The translations under genes were made by a program, and so were the position numbers. The notes below the pieces were generated by a model. That model did not search any database. It saw nothing but the letters and a program-made list of their open reading frames with translations, and was not told the origin of the DNA. A stretch of DNA of 64,000 bases, taken from assembly GCA_037043235.1 (NCBI GenBank), contig JAWRVZ010000052.1, positions 2,883,001 through 2,947,000 on the forward strand, written 5' to 3'. Shown piece by piece: positions 1-12,350 of the stretch; position 1 is the first letter of the stretch; each line of letters opens with the position of its first letter. The stretch is from Rhodeus uyekii (lineage: Eukaryota; Chordata; Actinopteri; Cypriniformes; Acheilognathidae).

Positions 1-280
1 AATATTTTTGGCCAGTGTGTTTTGCAGAAACAATATTTATTTCATAATGTGATTTCCCCCCACTTTCAGTTCTTTTATTTCGATAAAACGTAGATTTTTT
101 TGCTAATTTGTTAATGAAAGATTCCACTCAAGTATTATGAACCCATTAAATATTAAATGCATGTTGAAACACTTGCTTAAAACATCCTAAGATGGTTTCT
201 GATATTCCCTGCTTAAACCATTCTAAAGTAGTTTTGCTGGTCCACCAAGGTGATGAAGCTGGTATACTTTGAGCATTGAA
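1..280. other. Flank of the large minisatellite; no gene seen
   Basis: AT-rich sequence without a convincing open frame. The last ~80 bases contain 'gctggtcc...gctggt' motifs that resemble the terminal parts of common fish DNA repeats, so the array may have grown out of, or next to, an old transposon. That link is inference. Confidence 0.5.
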
Positions 281-550
281 AAGGTGGAGTGATGATCTCT
301 GATTCGAGGTGGAGTGATGGTCTCTGATTCGAGGTGGAGTGATGATCTCTGAGCCGAGGTGGAGTGATGATCTATGAGCCGAGGTGGAGTGATGATCTAT
401 GAGCCGAGGTGGAGTGATGATCTATGAGCCGAGGTGGAGTGATGGTCTCTGAGTCGAGGTGGAGTGATGGTCTCTGATTCGAGGTGGAGTGATGGTCTCT
501 GAGCCGAGGTGGAGTGATGGTCTCTGATTCGAGGTGGAGTGATGGTCTCT

Positions 551-3062
551 GATTCGAGGTGAAGTGATGGTCTATGAGCCGAGGTGGAGTGATGATCTAT
601 GAGCCGAGGTGGAGTGATGGTCTCTGATTCGAGGTGGAGTGATGGTCTCTGATTCGAGGTGGAGTGATGGTCTCTGAGCCGAGGTGGAGTGATGGTCTAT
701 GAGCCGAGGTGGAGTGATGATCTATGAGCCGAGGTGGAGTGATGATCTATGAGCCGAGGTGGAGTGATGGTCTCTGAGTCGAGGTGGAGTGATGGTCTCT
801 GAGCCGATGTGGAGTGATGATCTCTGAGCCGAGGTGGAGTGATGATCAATGAGCCGAGGTGGAGTGATGGTCTCTGATTCGAGGTGGAGTGATGGTCTCT
901 GATTCGAGGTGGAGTGATGGTCTCTGAGCCGAGGTGGAGTGATGGTCTCTGATTCGAGGTGGAGTGATGGTCTCTGAGCCGAGGTGGAGTGATGATCTCT
1001 GATTCAAGGTGGAGTGATGGTCTCTGAGTCGAGGTGGTGTGATGATCTCTGAGCCGAGGTGGAGTGATGATCTCTGATTCGAGGTGGAGTGATGGTCTCT
1101 GATTCGAGGTGGAGTGATGGTCTCTGAGCAGAGGTGGAGTGATGATCTCTGATTCAAGGTGGAGTGATGGTCTCTGAGCCGAGGTGGAGTGATGGTCTCT
1201 AATTCGAGGTGGAGTGATGGTCTCTGAGCCGAGGTGGAGTGATGGTCTCTGATTCGAGGTGGAGTGATGGTCTCTGAGCCGAGGTGGAGTGATGATCTCT
1301 GATTCAAGGTGGAGTGATGGTCTCTGAGCCGAGGTGGAGTGATGATCTCTGATTCGAGGTGGAGTGATGGTCTCTGAGCCGAGGTGGAGTGATGGTCTCT
1401 GAGTCGAGGTGGTGTGATGATCTCTGAGTCGAGGTGGAGTGATGATCTCTGAGCCGAGGTGGAGTGATGATCTCTGAGCCGAGGTGGAGTGATGATCTCT
1501 GATTCAAGGTGGAGTGATGGTCTCTGATTCGAGGTGGAGTGATGGTCTCTGAGCAGAGGTAGAGTGATGATCTCTGATTCAAGGTGGAGTGAAAGTCTCT
1601 GAGCCGAGGTGGAGTGATGATCTCTGAGTCGAGGTGGTATGATGATCTCTGAGTCGAGGTGGTGTGATGATCTCTGAGTCGAGGTGGAGTGATGATCTCT
1701 GAGCAGAGGTGGAGTGATGATCTCTGATTCAAGGTGGAGTGAAAGTCTCTGAGCCGAGGTGGAGTGATGGTCTCTGAGTCGAGGTGGAGTGATGGTCTCT
1801 GATTCGAGGTGGAGTGATGGTCTCTGAGCCGAGGTGGAGTGATGGTCTCTGATTCGAGGTGGAGTGATGGTCTCTGATTCGAGGTGAAGTGATGGTCTAT
1901 GAGCCGAGGTGGAGTGATGATCTATGAGCCGAGGTGGAGTGATGGTCTCTGATTCGAGGTGGAGTGATGGTCTCTGATTCGAGGTGGAGTGATGGTCTAT
2001 GAGCCGAGGTGGAGTGATGATCTATGAGCCGAGGTGGAGTGATGATCTATGAGCCGAGGTGGAGTGATGGTCTCTGAGTCGAGGTGGAGTGATGGTCTCT
2101 GAGCCGATGTGGAGTGATGATCTCTGAGCCGAGGTGGAGTGATGATCAATGAGCCGAGGTGGAGTGATGGTCTCTGATTCGAGGTGGAGTGATGGTCTCT
2201 GATTCGAGGTGGAGTGATGGTCTCTGAGCCGAGGTGGAGTGATGGTCTCTGATTCGAGGTGGAGTGATGGTCTCTGAGCCGAGGTGGAGTGATGATCTCT
2301 GATTCAAGGTGGAGTGATGGTCTCTGAGTCGAGGTGGTGTGATGATCTCTGAGCCGAGGTGGAGTGATGATCTCTGATTCGAGGTGGAGTGATGGTCTCT
2401 GATTCGAGGTGGAGTGATGGTCTCTGAGCAGAGGTGGAGTGATGATCTCTGATTCAAGGTGGAGTGATGGTATCTGAGCCGAGGTGGAGTGATGGTCTCT
2501 AATTCGAGGTGGAGTGATGGTCTCTGAGCCGAGGTGGAGTGATGGTCTCTGATTCGAGGTGGAGTGATGGTCTCTGAGCCGAGGTGGAGTGATGATCTCT
2601 GATTCAAGGTGGAGTGATGGTCTCTGAGCCGAGGTGGAGTGATGATCTCTGATTCGAGGTGGAGTGATGGTCTCTGAGCCGAGGTGGAGTGATGGTCTCT
2701 GAGTCGAGGTGGTGTGATGATCTCTGAGTCGAGGTGGAGTGATGATCTCTGAGCCGAGGTGGAGTGATGATCTCTGAGCCGAGGTGGAGTGATGATCTCT
2801 GATTCAAGGTGGAGTGATGGTCTCTGATTCGAGGTGGAGTGATGGTCTCTGAGCAGAGGTGGAGTGATGATCTCTGATTCAAGGTGGAGTGAAAGTCTCT
2901 GAGCCGAGGTGGAGTGATGATCTCTGAGTCGAGGTGGTATGATGATCTCTGAGTCGAGGTGGTGTGATGATCTCTGAGTCGAGGTGGAGTGATGATCTCT
3001 GAGCAGAGGTGGAGTGATGATCTCTGATTCAAGGTGGAGTGAAAGTCTCTGAGCCGAGGTGG
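551..3062. repeat. 1.3-kb higher-order repeat inside the minisatellite
   Basis: 551-1762 is repeated almost perfectly at 1876-3062. Rare variants fix the register: GGTGAAGTG at 557 and 1882 (offset 1325), the GATCAATGAG unit at 844 and 2144 (offset 1300), and GGTGGAGTGAAAG at 1582 and 2882 (offset 1300). The offset falls by exactly one 25-bp unit because the second copy lacks a unit near 1970. The order of unit variants was therefore copied as a 52-53-unit block, presumably by unequal exchange. Confidence 0.9.
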
Positions 3063-4305
3063 AGTGATGATCTCTGAGTCGAGGTGGTATGATGATCTCT
3101 GAGTCGAGGTGGTGTGATGATCTCTGAGTCGAGGTGGTGTGATGATCTCTGAGTCGAGGTTGTGTGATGATCTCTGATTCGAGGTGGAGTGATGATCTCT
3201 GAGCCGAGGTGGAGTGATGATCTCTGATTCAAGGTGGAGTGATGATCTCTGAGTCGCGGTGGAGTGATGATCTCTGAGCCGAGGTGGAGTGATGGTCTCT
3301 GATTCGAGGTGGAGTGATGGTCTCTGAGCCGAGGTGGAGTGATGGTCTCTGATTTGAGGTGGAGTGATGGTCTCTGAGCCGAGGTGGAGTGATGATCTCT
3401 GATTCAAGGTGGAGTGATGGTCTCTGAGTCGAGGTGGTGTGATGATCTCTGAGCCGAGGTGGAGTGATGATCTCTGATTCAAGGTGGAGTGATGGTCTCT
3501 GAGCCGAGGTGGAGTGATGATCTCTGATTCAAGGTGGAGTGATGGTCTCTGAGCCGAGGTGGAGTGATGATCTCTGATTCGAGGTGGAGTGATGATCTCT
3601 GAGTCGAGGTGGTGTGATGATCTCTGAGTCGAGGTGGTGTGATGATCTCTGAGTCGAGGTGGTGTGATGATCTCTGATTCAAGGTGGAGTGATGATCTCT
3701 GAGCCGAGGTGAAGTGATGATCTCTGATTCAAGGTGGAGTGATGATCTCTGAGTTGCGGTGGAGTGATGATCTCTGAGCCGAGGTGGAGTGATGATCTCT
3801 GAGCCGAGGTGGAGTGATGATCTCTGAGTCGCGGTGGAGTGATGATCTCTGATTCAAGGTGGAGTGATGATCTCTGAGTCGAGGTGGAGTGATGATCTCT
3901 GATTCAAGGTGGAGTGATGGTCTCTGAGCCGAGGTGGAGTGATGATCTCTGATTCAAGGTGGAGTGATGATCTCTGAGTCGAGGTGGTAGTGATGGTCTC
4001 TGAGCCGAGGTGGAGTGATGGTCTCTGAGTCGAGGTGGAGTGATGGTCTCTGAGTCGAGGTGGAGTGATGGTCTCTGAGCCGAGGTGGAGTGATGATCTC
4101 TGATTCAAGGTGGAGTGATGATCTCTGAGTCGAGGTGGTAGTGATGGTCTCTGAGCCGATGTGGAGTGATGGTCTCTGAGTCGAGGTGGAGTGATGGTCT
4201 CTGAGTCGAGGTGGAGTGATGGTCTCTGAGTCGAGGTGGAGTGATGGTCTCTGAGTCGAGGTGGAGTGATGATCTCTGAGTCGAAGTGGAGTGATGATCT
4301 CTGAG

Positions 4306-4450
4306 TCAAGTTGAAGTAATCATCGCCGAGCTGAGGTGGAGCCGACTGGTCACCGAGCCAAGGTGAAGTGATGGTCTCTGAGCAGAGGTGGAGTGATCAT
4401 CTCCAAGCCAAGGTGGTGTGATCGTCACCAAGCCAACTGGTCACCGAGCC
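4306..4450. repeat. 145-bp divergent island, copy 1
   Basis: The regular units are replaced by a more divergent stretch containing GAAGTAATCATCGCCGAGC, GAGCCGACTGGTCACCG and GTGATCGTCACCAAGCC. It is repeated nearly identically at 5150-5294 and 8771-8915. It probably represents older, less homogenised units that were later copied as a block. Confidence 0.9.
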
Positions 4451-5149
4451 GAGGTGGAGTGATGATCTCCGAGTCAAGGTGGAGTGATGATCTCTGAGTC
4501 GCGGTGGAGTGATGATCTCTGAGCCGAGGTGGAGTGATGATCTCTGATTCAAGGTGGAGTGATGGTCTCTGATTCGAGGTGGAGTGATGGTCTCTGAGCC
4601 GAGGTGGAGTGATGTTCTCTGATTCAAGGTGGAGTGATGGTCTCTGAGCCGAGTTGGAGTGATGATCTCTGATTCAAGGTGGAGTGATGGTCTCTGAGCC
4701 GAGGTGGAGTGATGATCTCTGAGTCGAGGTGGTATGATGATCTCTGAGTCGAGGTGGTGTGATGATCTCTGATTCAAGGTGGAGTGATGGTCTCTGAGTC
4801 GAGGTGGTGTGATGATCTCTGAGCCGAGGTGGAGTGATGATCTCTGATTCAAGGTGGAGTGATGGTCTCTGAGCCGAGGTGGAGTGATGATCTCTGATTC
4901 AAGGTGGAGTGATGGTCTCTGAGCCGAGGTGGAGTGATGATCTCTGAGTTGAGGTGGTATGATGATCTCTGAGTCGAGGTGGTGTGATGATCTCTGAGTC
5001 GAGGTGGTGTGATGGTCTCTGAGTCGAGGTGGTAGTGATGGTCTCTGAGCCGAGGTAGAGTGATGGTCTCTGAGTCGAGGTGGAGTGATGGTCTCTGAGT
5101 CGAGGTGGAGTGATGATCTCTGAGTCGAAGTGGAGTGATGATCTCTGAG

Positions 5150-5294
5150 TCAAGTTGAAGTAATCATCGCCGAGCTGAGGTGGAGCCGACTGGTCACCGA
5201 GCCAAGGTGAAGTGATGGTCTCTGAGCAGAGGTGGAGTGATCATCTCCAAGCCAAGGTGGTGTGATCGTCACCAAGCCAACTGGTCACTGAGCC
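5150..5294. repeat. 145-bp divergent island, copy 2
   Basis: Same island as at 4306, 844 bp further on. It is followed by a run of CTCCGA-type units (5295-5500), including the rare GATCTTCGAGACG unit, that is also found after copy 3 but not after copy 1. Copies 2 and 3 therefore share a longer duplicated block. Confidence 0.9.
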
Positions 5295-5790
5295 GAGGTG
5301 GAGTGATGATCTCCGAGTCAAGGTGGAGTGATGATCTCCGAGCCGAGGTGGAGTGATGGTCTCCGAACCGAGGTGGAGTGATGATCTTCGAGACGAGGTG
5401 GAGTGATGGTCTCCGAGCCGAGGTGGAGTGATGGTTTCTGAGCCGAGGTGGAGTGATGATCTCCGAGTCGAGGTGGAGTGATGATCTCTGAGCCGAGGTG
5501 GAGTGATGGTCTCTGAGCAGAGGTGGAGTGACGATCTCTGAGCCGAAGTGGAGTGATGGTCTCTGAGCCGGAGTGGAGTGATGGTCTCTGAGTCGCGGTG
5601 GAGTGATGATCTCTGAGCCGAGGTGGAGTGATGATCTCTGAGCCGAGGTGGAGTGATGATCTCTGATTCAAGGTGGAGTGATGATCTCTGAGTCGAGGTG
5701 GAGTGATGATCTCTGAGCCGAGGTGGAGTGATGATCTCTGATTCAAGGTGGAGTGATGATCTCTGAGTCGAGGTGGAGTGATGATCTCTG

Positions 5791-7770
5791 TTTCAAGGTG
5801 GAGTGATGATCTCTGAGTCGAGGTGGAGTGATATTCTCTGATTCAAGGTGGAGTGATGATCTCTGAGTCGAGGTGGAGTGATGGTATCTGAGCCGAGGTG
5901 GAGTGATGATCTCCGATTCAAGGTGGAGTGATGATCTCTGATTCAAGGTGGAGTGATGATCTCGGAGTCGAGGTGGAGTGATGGTCTCTGAGTCGAGGTG
6001 GAGTGATGGTCTCTGAGTCAAGGTGGAGTGATGATCTCTGAGCCGAGGTGGAGTGATGATCTCTGATTCAAGGTGGAGTGATGATCTCTGAGTCGAGGTG
6101 GAGTGATGGTCTCTGAGCCGAGGTGGAGTGATGATCTCTGATTCAAGGTGGAGTGATGATCTCTGATTCAAGGTGGAGTGATGATCTCTGAGTCGAGGTG
6201 GAGTGATTATCTCTGAGCCGAGGTGGAGTGATGATCTCTGATTCAAGGTGGAGTGATGATCTCTGAGTCGAGGTGGAGTGATGATCTCTGTTTCAAGGTG
6301 GAGTGATGATCTCTGAGTCGAGGTGGAGTGATGTTCTCTGATTCAAGGTGGAGTGATGATCTCTGAGTCGAGGTGGAGTGATATTCTCTGATTCAAGGTG
6401 GAGTGATGATCTCCGATTCAAGGTGGAGTGATGATCTCTGATTCAAGGTGGAGTGATGGTCTCTGAGCCGAGGTGGAGTGATGATCTCTGATTCAAGGTG
6501 GAGTGATGATCTCTGAGCCGAGGTGGAGTGATGATCTCTGATTCAAGGTGGAGTGATGATCTCTGAGTCGAGGTGGAGTGATGGTCTCTGAGCCGAGGTG
6601 GAGTGATGATCTCTGATTCAAGGTGGAGTGATGATCTCTGATTCAAGGTGGAGTGATGATCTCTGAGTCGAGGTGGAGTGATTATCTCTGAGCCGAGGTG
6701 GAGTGATGATCTCTGATTCAAGGTGGAGTGATGATCTCTGAGTCGAGGTGGAGTGATGATCTCTGTTTCAAGGTGGAGTGATGATCTCTGAGTCGAGGTG
6801 GAGTGATGTTCTCTGATTCAAGGTGGAGTGATGATCTCTGAGTCGAGGTGGAGTGATATTCTCTGATTCAAGGTGGAGTGATGATCTCCGATTCAAGGTG
6901 GAGTGATGATCTCTGATTCAAGGTGGAGTGATGGTCTCTGAGCCGAGGTGGAGTGATGATCTCTGATTCAAGGTGGAGTGATGATCTCTGAGTCGAGGTG
7001 GAGTGATGGTCTCTGAGCCGAAGTGGAGTGATGATCTCTGATTCAAGGTAGAGTGATGATCTCTGAGCCGATGTGGAGTGATGATCTCTGATTCAAGGTG
7101 GAGTGATGATCTCTGAGTCGAGGTGGAGTGATGGTCTCTGAGCCGAGGTGGAGTGATGATCTCTGATTCAAGGTGGAGTGATGATCTCTGAGTCGAGGTG
7201 GAGTGATAATCTCTGAGCCGAGGTGGAGTGATGATCTCTGATTCAAGGTAGAGTGATGATCTCTGAGCCGATGTGGAGTGATGATCTCTGATTCAAGGTG
7301 GAGTGATGATCTCTGAGTCGAGGTGGAGTGATGGTCTCTGAGCCGAGGTGGAGTGATGATCTCCGATTCAAGGTGGAGTGATGATCTCTGATTCAAGGTG
7401 GAGTGATGGTCTCCGAGCCGAGGTGGAGTGATGGTCTCTGAGCCGAGGTGGAGTGATGATCTCTGTGCCGAGGTGGAGTGATGATCTCTGAGTCAAGGTG
7501 GAGTGATGATCTCTGAGCCGAGGTGGAGTGATGATCTCTGATTCAAGGTGGAGTGATGATCTCTGAGTCGAGGTGGAGTGATGGTCTCTGAGCCGAGGTG
7601 GAGTGATGATCTCCGATTCAAGGTGGAGTGATGATCTCTGATTCAAGGTGGAGTGATGGTCTCTGAGCCGAGGTGGAGTGATGATCTCTGATTCAAGGTG
7701 GAGTGATGATCTCTGAGTCGAGGTGGAGTGATGGTCTCTGAGTCGAGGTGGAGTGATGGTCTCTGTGCCG
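5791..7770. repeat. Secondary higher-order repeats of 20, 19 and 12 units
   Basis: The rare CTCTGTTTCAAGG variant lies at 5791, 6291 and 6766, spacings of 500 and 475 bp (20 and 19 units). The rare CTCTGTGCCG variant lies at 7461 and 7761, a spacing of 300 bp (12 units). All are exact multiples of 25, so this part of the array was amplified in several independent block sizes. Confidence 0.85.
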
Positions 7771-8770
7771 AGGTGGAGTGATGATCTCTGAGTCAAGGTG
7801 GAGTGATGATCTCTGAGCCGAGGTGGAGTGATGATCTCTGATTCAAGGTGGAGTGATGATCTCTGAGTCGAGGTGGAGTGATGGTCTCTGAGCCGAGGTG
7901 GAGTGATGATCTCCGATTCAAGGTGGAGTGATGATCTCTGATTCAAGGTGGAGTGATGGTCTCCGAGCCGAGGTGGAGTGATGATCTCTGATTCAAGGTG
8001 GAGTGATGATCTCTGAGTCGAGGTGGAGTGATGGTCTCTGAGCCGAGGTGGAGTGATGATCTCTGATTCAAGGTAGAGTGATGATCTCTGAGCCGATGTG
8101 GAGTGATGATCTCTGATTCAAGGTGGAGTGATGATCTCTGAGTCGAGGTGGAGTGATGGTCTCTGAGCCGAGGTGGAGTGATGATCTCCGATTCAAGGTG
8201 GAGTGATGATCTCTGATTCAAGGTGGAGTGATGGTCTCCGAGCCGAGGTGGAGTGATGATCTCCGATTCAAGGTGGAGTGATGATCTCTGAGCCGAGGTG
8301 GAGTGATGATCTCTGATTCAAGGTGGAGTGATGATCTCTGATTCAAGGTGGAGTGATGATCTCTGAGTCGAGGTGGTAGTGATGGTCTCTGAGCCGAGGT
8401 GGAGTGATGGTCTCTGAGTCGAGGTGGAGTGATGGTCTCTGAGCCGAGGTGGAGTGATGATCTCCGATTCAAGGTGGAGTGATGATCTCCGATTCAAGGT
8501 GGAGTGATGGTCTCTGAGCCGAGGTTGAGTGATGATCTCTGATTCAAGGTGGAGTGATGATCTCTGAGTCGAGGTGGTAGTGATGGTCTCTGAGCCGAGG
8601 TGGAGTGATGGTCTCTGAGTCGAGGTGGAGTGATGGTCTCTGAGTCGAGGTGGAGTGATGGTGTCTGAGTCGAGGTGGTAGTGATGGTCTCTGAGTCGAG
8701 GTGGAGTGATGGTCTCTGAGTCGAGGTGGAGTGATGATCTCTGAGTCGAAGTGGAGTGATGATCTCTGAG

Positions 8771-8915
8771 TCAAGTTGAAGTAATCATCGCCGAGCTGAG
8801 GTGGAGCCGACTGGTCACCGAGCCAAGGTGAAGTGATGGTCTCTGAGCAGAGGTGGAGTGATCATCTCCAAGCCAAGGTGGTGTGATCGTCACCAAGCCA
8901 ACTGGTCACAGAGCC
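8771..8915. repeat. 145-bp divergent island, copy 3
   Basis: Same island, 3621 bp after copy 2, with the same downstream CTCCGA-type units (8916-9060). Upstream, GGTGGTAGTGATGG units precede copies 2 and 3 alike. Confidence 0.9.
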
Positions 8916-9189
8916 GAGGTGGAGTGATGATCTCCGAGTCAAGGTGGAGTGATGATCTCCGAGCCGAGGTGGAGTGATGGTCTCCGAACCGAGGTGGAGT
9001 GATGATCTTCGAGACGAGGTGGAGTGATGGTCTCCGAGCCGAGGTGGAGTGATGGTCTCCGAGTCGAGGTGGAGTGATGATCTCTGAGCCGAGGTGGAGT
9101 GATGATCTCTGACCAGAGGTGGAGTGACGATCTCTGAGTCGAGGTGGAGTGATGGTCTCTGAGTCGAGGTGGAGTGATGGTCTCTGAGT

Positions 9190-9750
9190 CGAGGTGGAGT
9201 GAGATCTCTGAGCCGAGGTGGAGTAAGATCTCTGAGCCGAGGTGGAGGGATGGTCTCTGAGTCGAGGTGGAGTGATGATCTCTGAGCAGAGGTGGAGTGA
9301 TGATCTCTGAGCAGAGGTGGAGTGACGATCTCTGAGCCGAGGTGGAGTGATGGTCTCTGAGCCGAGGTGGAGTGATGGTCTCTGAGTCGAGGTGGAGTGA
9401 TGGTCTCTGAGTCGAGGTGGAGTGAGATCTCTGAGTCGAGGTGGAGTGAGATCTCTGAGTCGAGGTGGAGGGATGGTCTCTGAGTCGAGGTGGAGTGATG
9501 ATCTCTGAGCCGAGGTGGAGTGATGATCTCTGAGCCGAGGTGGAGTGATGATCTCTGAGCAGAGGTGGAGTGACGATCTCTGAGCCGAGGTGGAGTGATG
9601 GTCTCTGAGCCGAGGTGGAGTGATGGTCTCTGAGTCGAGGTGGAGTGATGGTCTCTGAGTCGAGCTGGAGTGAGATCTCTGAGCCGAGGTGGAGTGATGG
9701 TCTCTGAGTCGAGCTGGAGTGAGATCTCTGAGCCGAGGTGGAGAGGTGGA
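9190..9750. repeat. Right edge of the array with shortened units
   Basis: Units such as GGAGTGAGATCTCTGAG and GGAGGGATGGTC break the 25-bp register by losing bases. A variant series beginning ACGATCTCTGAG recurs near 9127, 9326 and 9571. The array ends at 'gagaggtggatctcggacgc'. Edge units of tandem arrays are expected to be the least homogenised. Confidence 0.8.
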
Positions 9751-9829
9751 TCTCGGACGCTAGAGGTGGCGTATGAAGATCCTCAATCCAGGTGATCGAG
9801 ATTCAAGGAATTAGTCTTGGGCACAGGAA

Positions 9830-10025
9830 AACTCAGTAGAAAGATTATTCAATCACAAATAACACAAACATAATGAAAACGAAAGAAACGAAATAAATTG
9901 AAGATATAAGGGAGAATCAACGGGAAAACAGATGTAGAGCTATTTAATAACCAAGGAAACTAACTAAGAAGCAGAAGTCAGAACAGAGAAAATAATGAAA
10001 ACACAATGAAACCAGACTAAAAAGC
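9830..10025 (-). repeat. LTR-like interspersed repeat, inverted copy 1
   Basis: Read on the minus strand this matches 12104-12350 on the plus strand over its whole length. Shared blocks include CTGGTTTCAT, GTGTTTTCATT, TTCTGTTCTG, TAGTTAG, TCTCCCTTATAT, ATAATCTTT and GAGTTTTCCTG. The CTTATAT motif and C/T-rich composition resemble a retroelement promoter. The family is not identified. Confidence 0.6.
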
Positions 10026-12103
10026 TTTATAGCAATGTCAGAGTTGTCGTCATATTTACAACGGTACAGTGTATAACTATAAACTGATCATTCAATTACA
10101 TTTTGGGAGATATACTGAAATAACTTACAGTACAGTGTGTTTAAGAAAAGCATTCTGGGAACTGAGCTGAACTGTTGTTATCGCCAAGCTTTGCTATTTG
10201 ATCTACAGAGAACTTGCAGACAAAACATAAAAAAATGCATTATTACATTATTATATTTTCAATATTTGTTGGTTGAATGATCTATATCCTGCTACACAAC
10301 ATATCGAATGAACAGTTCTTCTGTTCCTCGCATCTCATCTTCTATTGCATTCAATTTCAAAAAGGCATCTACTATTTCTAAAGTCTAGATAAAAGATATA
10401 ACTGCTCTAACATTAGCTCTAGTTTAAAAAGGACTGTCACAAAAGCGTATTGATGTTTCGTCTTTCTGCTTGCATCTCTGCTACCCCTGAAGCCTGTATG
10501 CTTCTGCCATGCCACGCTTCTGTTGCCATGGCAAGCAAATGGGGACAACACTCGAACACACTCCCAGTGATCTGACCTTGTGAGCGAGCATCCAGCTGTG
10601 GAACAATGTTTCTGAATGTGACGCCATTGGATGATGAATCACATGGAGGTCATCGCCGTAAATACACCCCCTCCCACCAGGTTGTCATTGTAATTATTGC
10701 TTTAGTAGTAACCTTAAGCACATCTAATTCATTATGGATGCATCAGAGTAACGGAAGTGGGAAATAGGTTAATGGTGTGTAAGAGTCTTCAGGATACAAA
10801 AAAGGATCACATTTTTAATTCAATTATCAAGGTTAAAGTATTTTTAAAATATATTTTCAAGGTAAAAAATATATATTTTTAAAACAATTACTTTTTTAAA
10901 TAAATCATTATGAAAGATTATTCCAAACCTCTCAGTAAGGATTTAAATTCAACGGCAGTACTTTATTTGACTGTCCTGTTCTCCATGTACATGCTATGTA
11001 ATAAGGCAATAACTAGATCCATAAACAACATTAACCCATGTAGTTACTTGATACTACCAATACTTTCTTAAGTGAGTAAATTGTAAGTACACATACTGTG
11101 AAACAAAGTGCAACATTTTCAAAACGTTCATTCTTTTAATGAGGCTTTTTTCTTCTTCATTAGTTGAGTTGCTTAAATTAAGGTACAGACCTTTCTGAGG
11201 GATTAACAAAAGCAGTTGTATTGTGTCGACTGACTGTCAGCTGATGCTGTCTAAAAAAAACTGCTATCCTCCTGGTAGGGTAATGTTCCCATAATCTTGA
11301 CCCCAGCAGGGATGGTTGCCAGAGACAAAACTGGCCTGTTGTTGAGGACGATTATGCAGTCTTTTGGTCTGAGTGCTGTTTGCAAACTGGTTTTTGTAGC
11401 TTAAAGTGCTCTAAGTGTCTGAAATGTGTAGTTCTTTTGTATTAGGACAAGTTTTCAGGGTCTATTGGGATCCATAACTTTGAAACATAGGATTCAGGAA
11501 AGAGGTGCTTTGAATTCTTAAGAAGTGAAGAGTTCTCAGGGTTTCTAGGACAGAATTGGGGACAGGGCTTTAAGGATGATTACTTTTGCAGGAAGTGGCT
11601 ATAGGGCCTTAACACTGTTCCTGTTGGATGGCTATTTAGGGCAGGTCCCCATAGTGCATCTTGGGTGATGACTTTCCCCTGGTGTGGTTCAAGCACTCCT
11701 TTTTCAAAGAACATGCATTCACATTTTGTGTCTGCTACTCCTGTGATTTCAGAAAAATTGACTGTGAAAGAGTGCTGGAGCAATTTTCCACAAGTATAGA
11801 ATAATTCACCATTCTCAGTCTGAAAAACACCACAGGAGTATTAAGTTTAAAAAAAACCTGCTATTCCATAAAACACTTCATCTCTAATATACTAGCATTG
11901 GGCTTAGTTTTAACATGCTATGCTAGCACCGTTATAGAGTAGCTGCAAAATTGCATGCTGTCTAGTAGTAATTTCTTCTTTTTCTCCAAGTTGGGAAGGC
12001 ATCAAGGCATGTCCAAATCCAGTGTTAGCTTCACTTCCTGTCTCCTGAGACTTGTTACGGTGCTGAGACGTGACTTCCATGAGGGGAACTAATATAACGT
12101 GTA
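10026..12103. other. About 2 kb between the inverted copies; no gene seen
   Basis: Mostly AT-rich sequence with no open frame that looks coding. 10480-10700 is more GC-rich but gives no recognisable protein. The placement between two inverted LTR-like copies suggests the interval could be the body of one composite element. Confidence 0.4.
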
Positions 12104-12350
12104 GTCTCTGGTTTCATTTGTGTGTTTTCATTCTTTTCTGTTCTGCTTTGCCTGAGTTTTGTTCCCTAGTTAGTTGCATTTGTTATTACTTAGCGCTACA
12201 CCATTTCTTTTGCCTGTTGGTTGGTCTCCCTTATATTTAAGCTCTCAGTTTCCATTGTCCCTTTTGTTTTGTTTATGTCTGTTATTTTCTGGTTGTATAA
12301 TCTTTATACTAAGTTTTCCTGAGCCAGATGTATTTCATTATTAAAGATTG
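12104..12350 (+). repeat. LTR-like interspersed repeat, inverted copy 2
   Basis: Plus-strand partner of 9830-10025. It contains a TATA-like TTATATTTAAG and a polyadenylation-like ATTAAAG near the end, in the order expected for an LTR. Exact ends and a target-site duplication could not be fixed. Confidence 0.6.

Larger units (their letters stand above)
281..9750. repeat. Giant minisatellite, 25-bp unit
   Basis: About 9.5 kb of head-to-tail 25-bp units built on a purine-rich plus-strand core (GAGGTGGAGTGATG followed by GTCTCTGA or ATCTCTGA and a variable TTC, GCC or GTC). The register is exact: the GATTC variant recurs at 301, 326 and so on. Variants include TCTATGAGCC units (360-780), AAGGTGG units, GGTGGTGTGATG units (3.0-5.0 kb) and 26-bp units with an extra base (GGTGGTAGTGATGG near 3985, 4135, 8375). 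The complement of the core has no stop codon in any frame, so long minus-strand frames appear by chance; because 25 is not a multiple of 3 they repeat every 25 residues (three units). Nothing supports them as genes. Confidence 0.97.

Noticed and set aside
846..8774. Many minus-strand open frames of 67-292 codons (SSLHLGSE.ITPPRLRDHHST pattern)
   Set aside because: They are by-products of a 25-bp repeat whose complement lacks stop codons in every frame; the reading cycles through all three frames and ends only at chance variants.
281..9750. CRISPR array
   Set aside because: Units are contiguous and lack unique spacers; the sequence context is eukaryotic.
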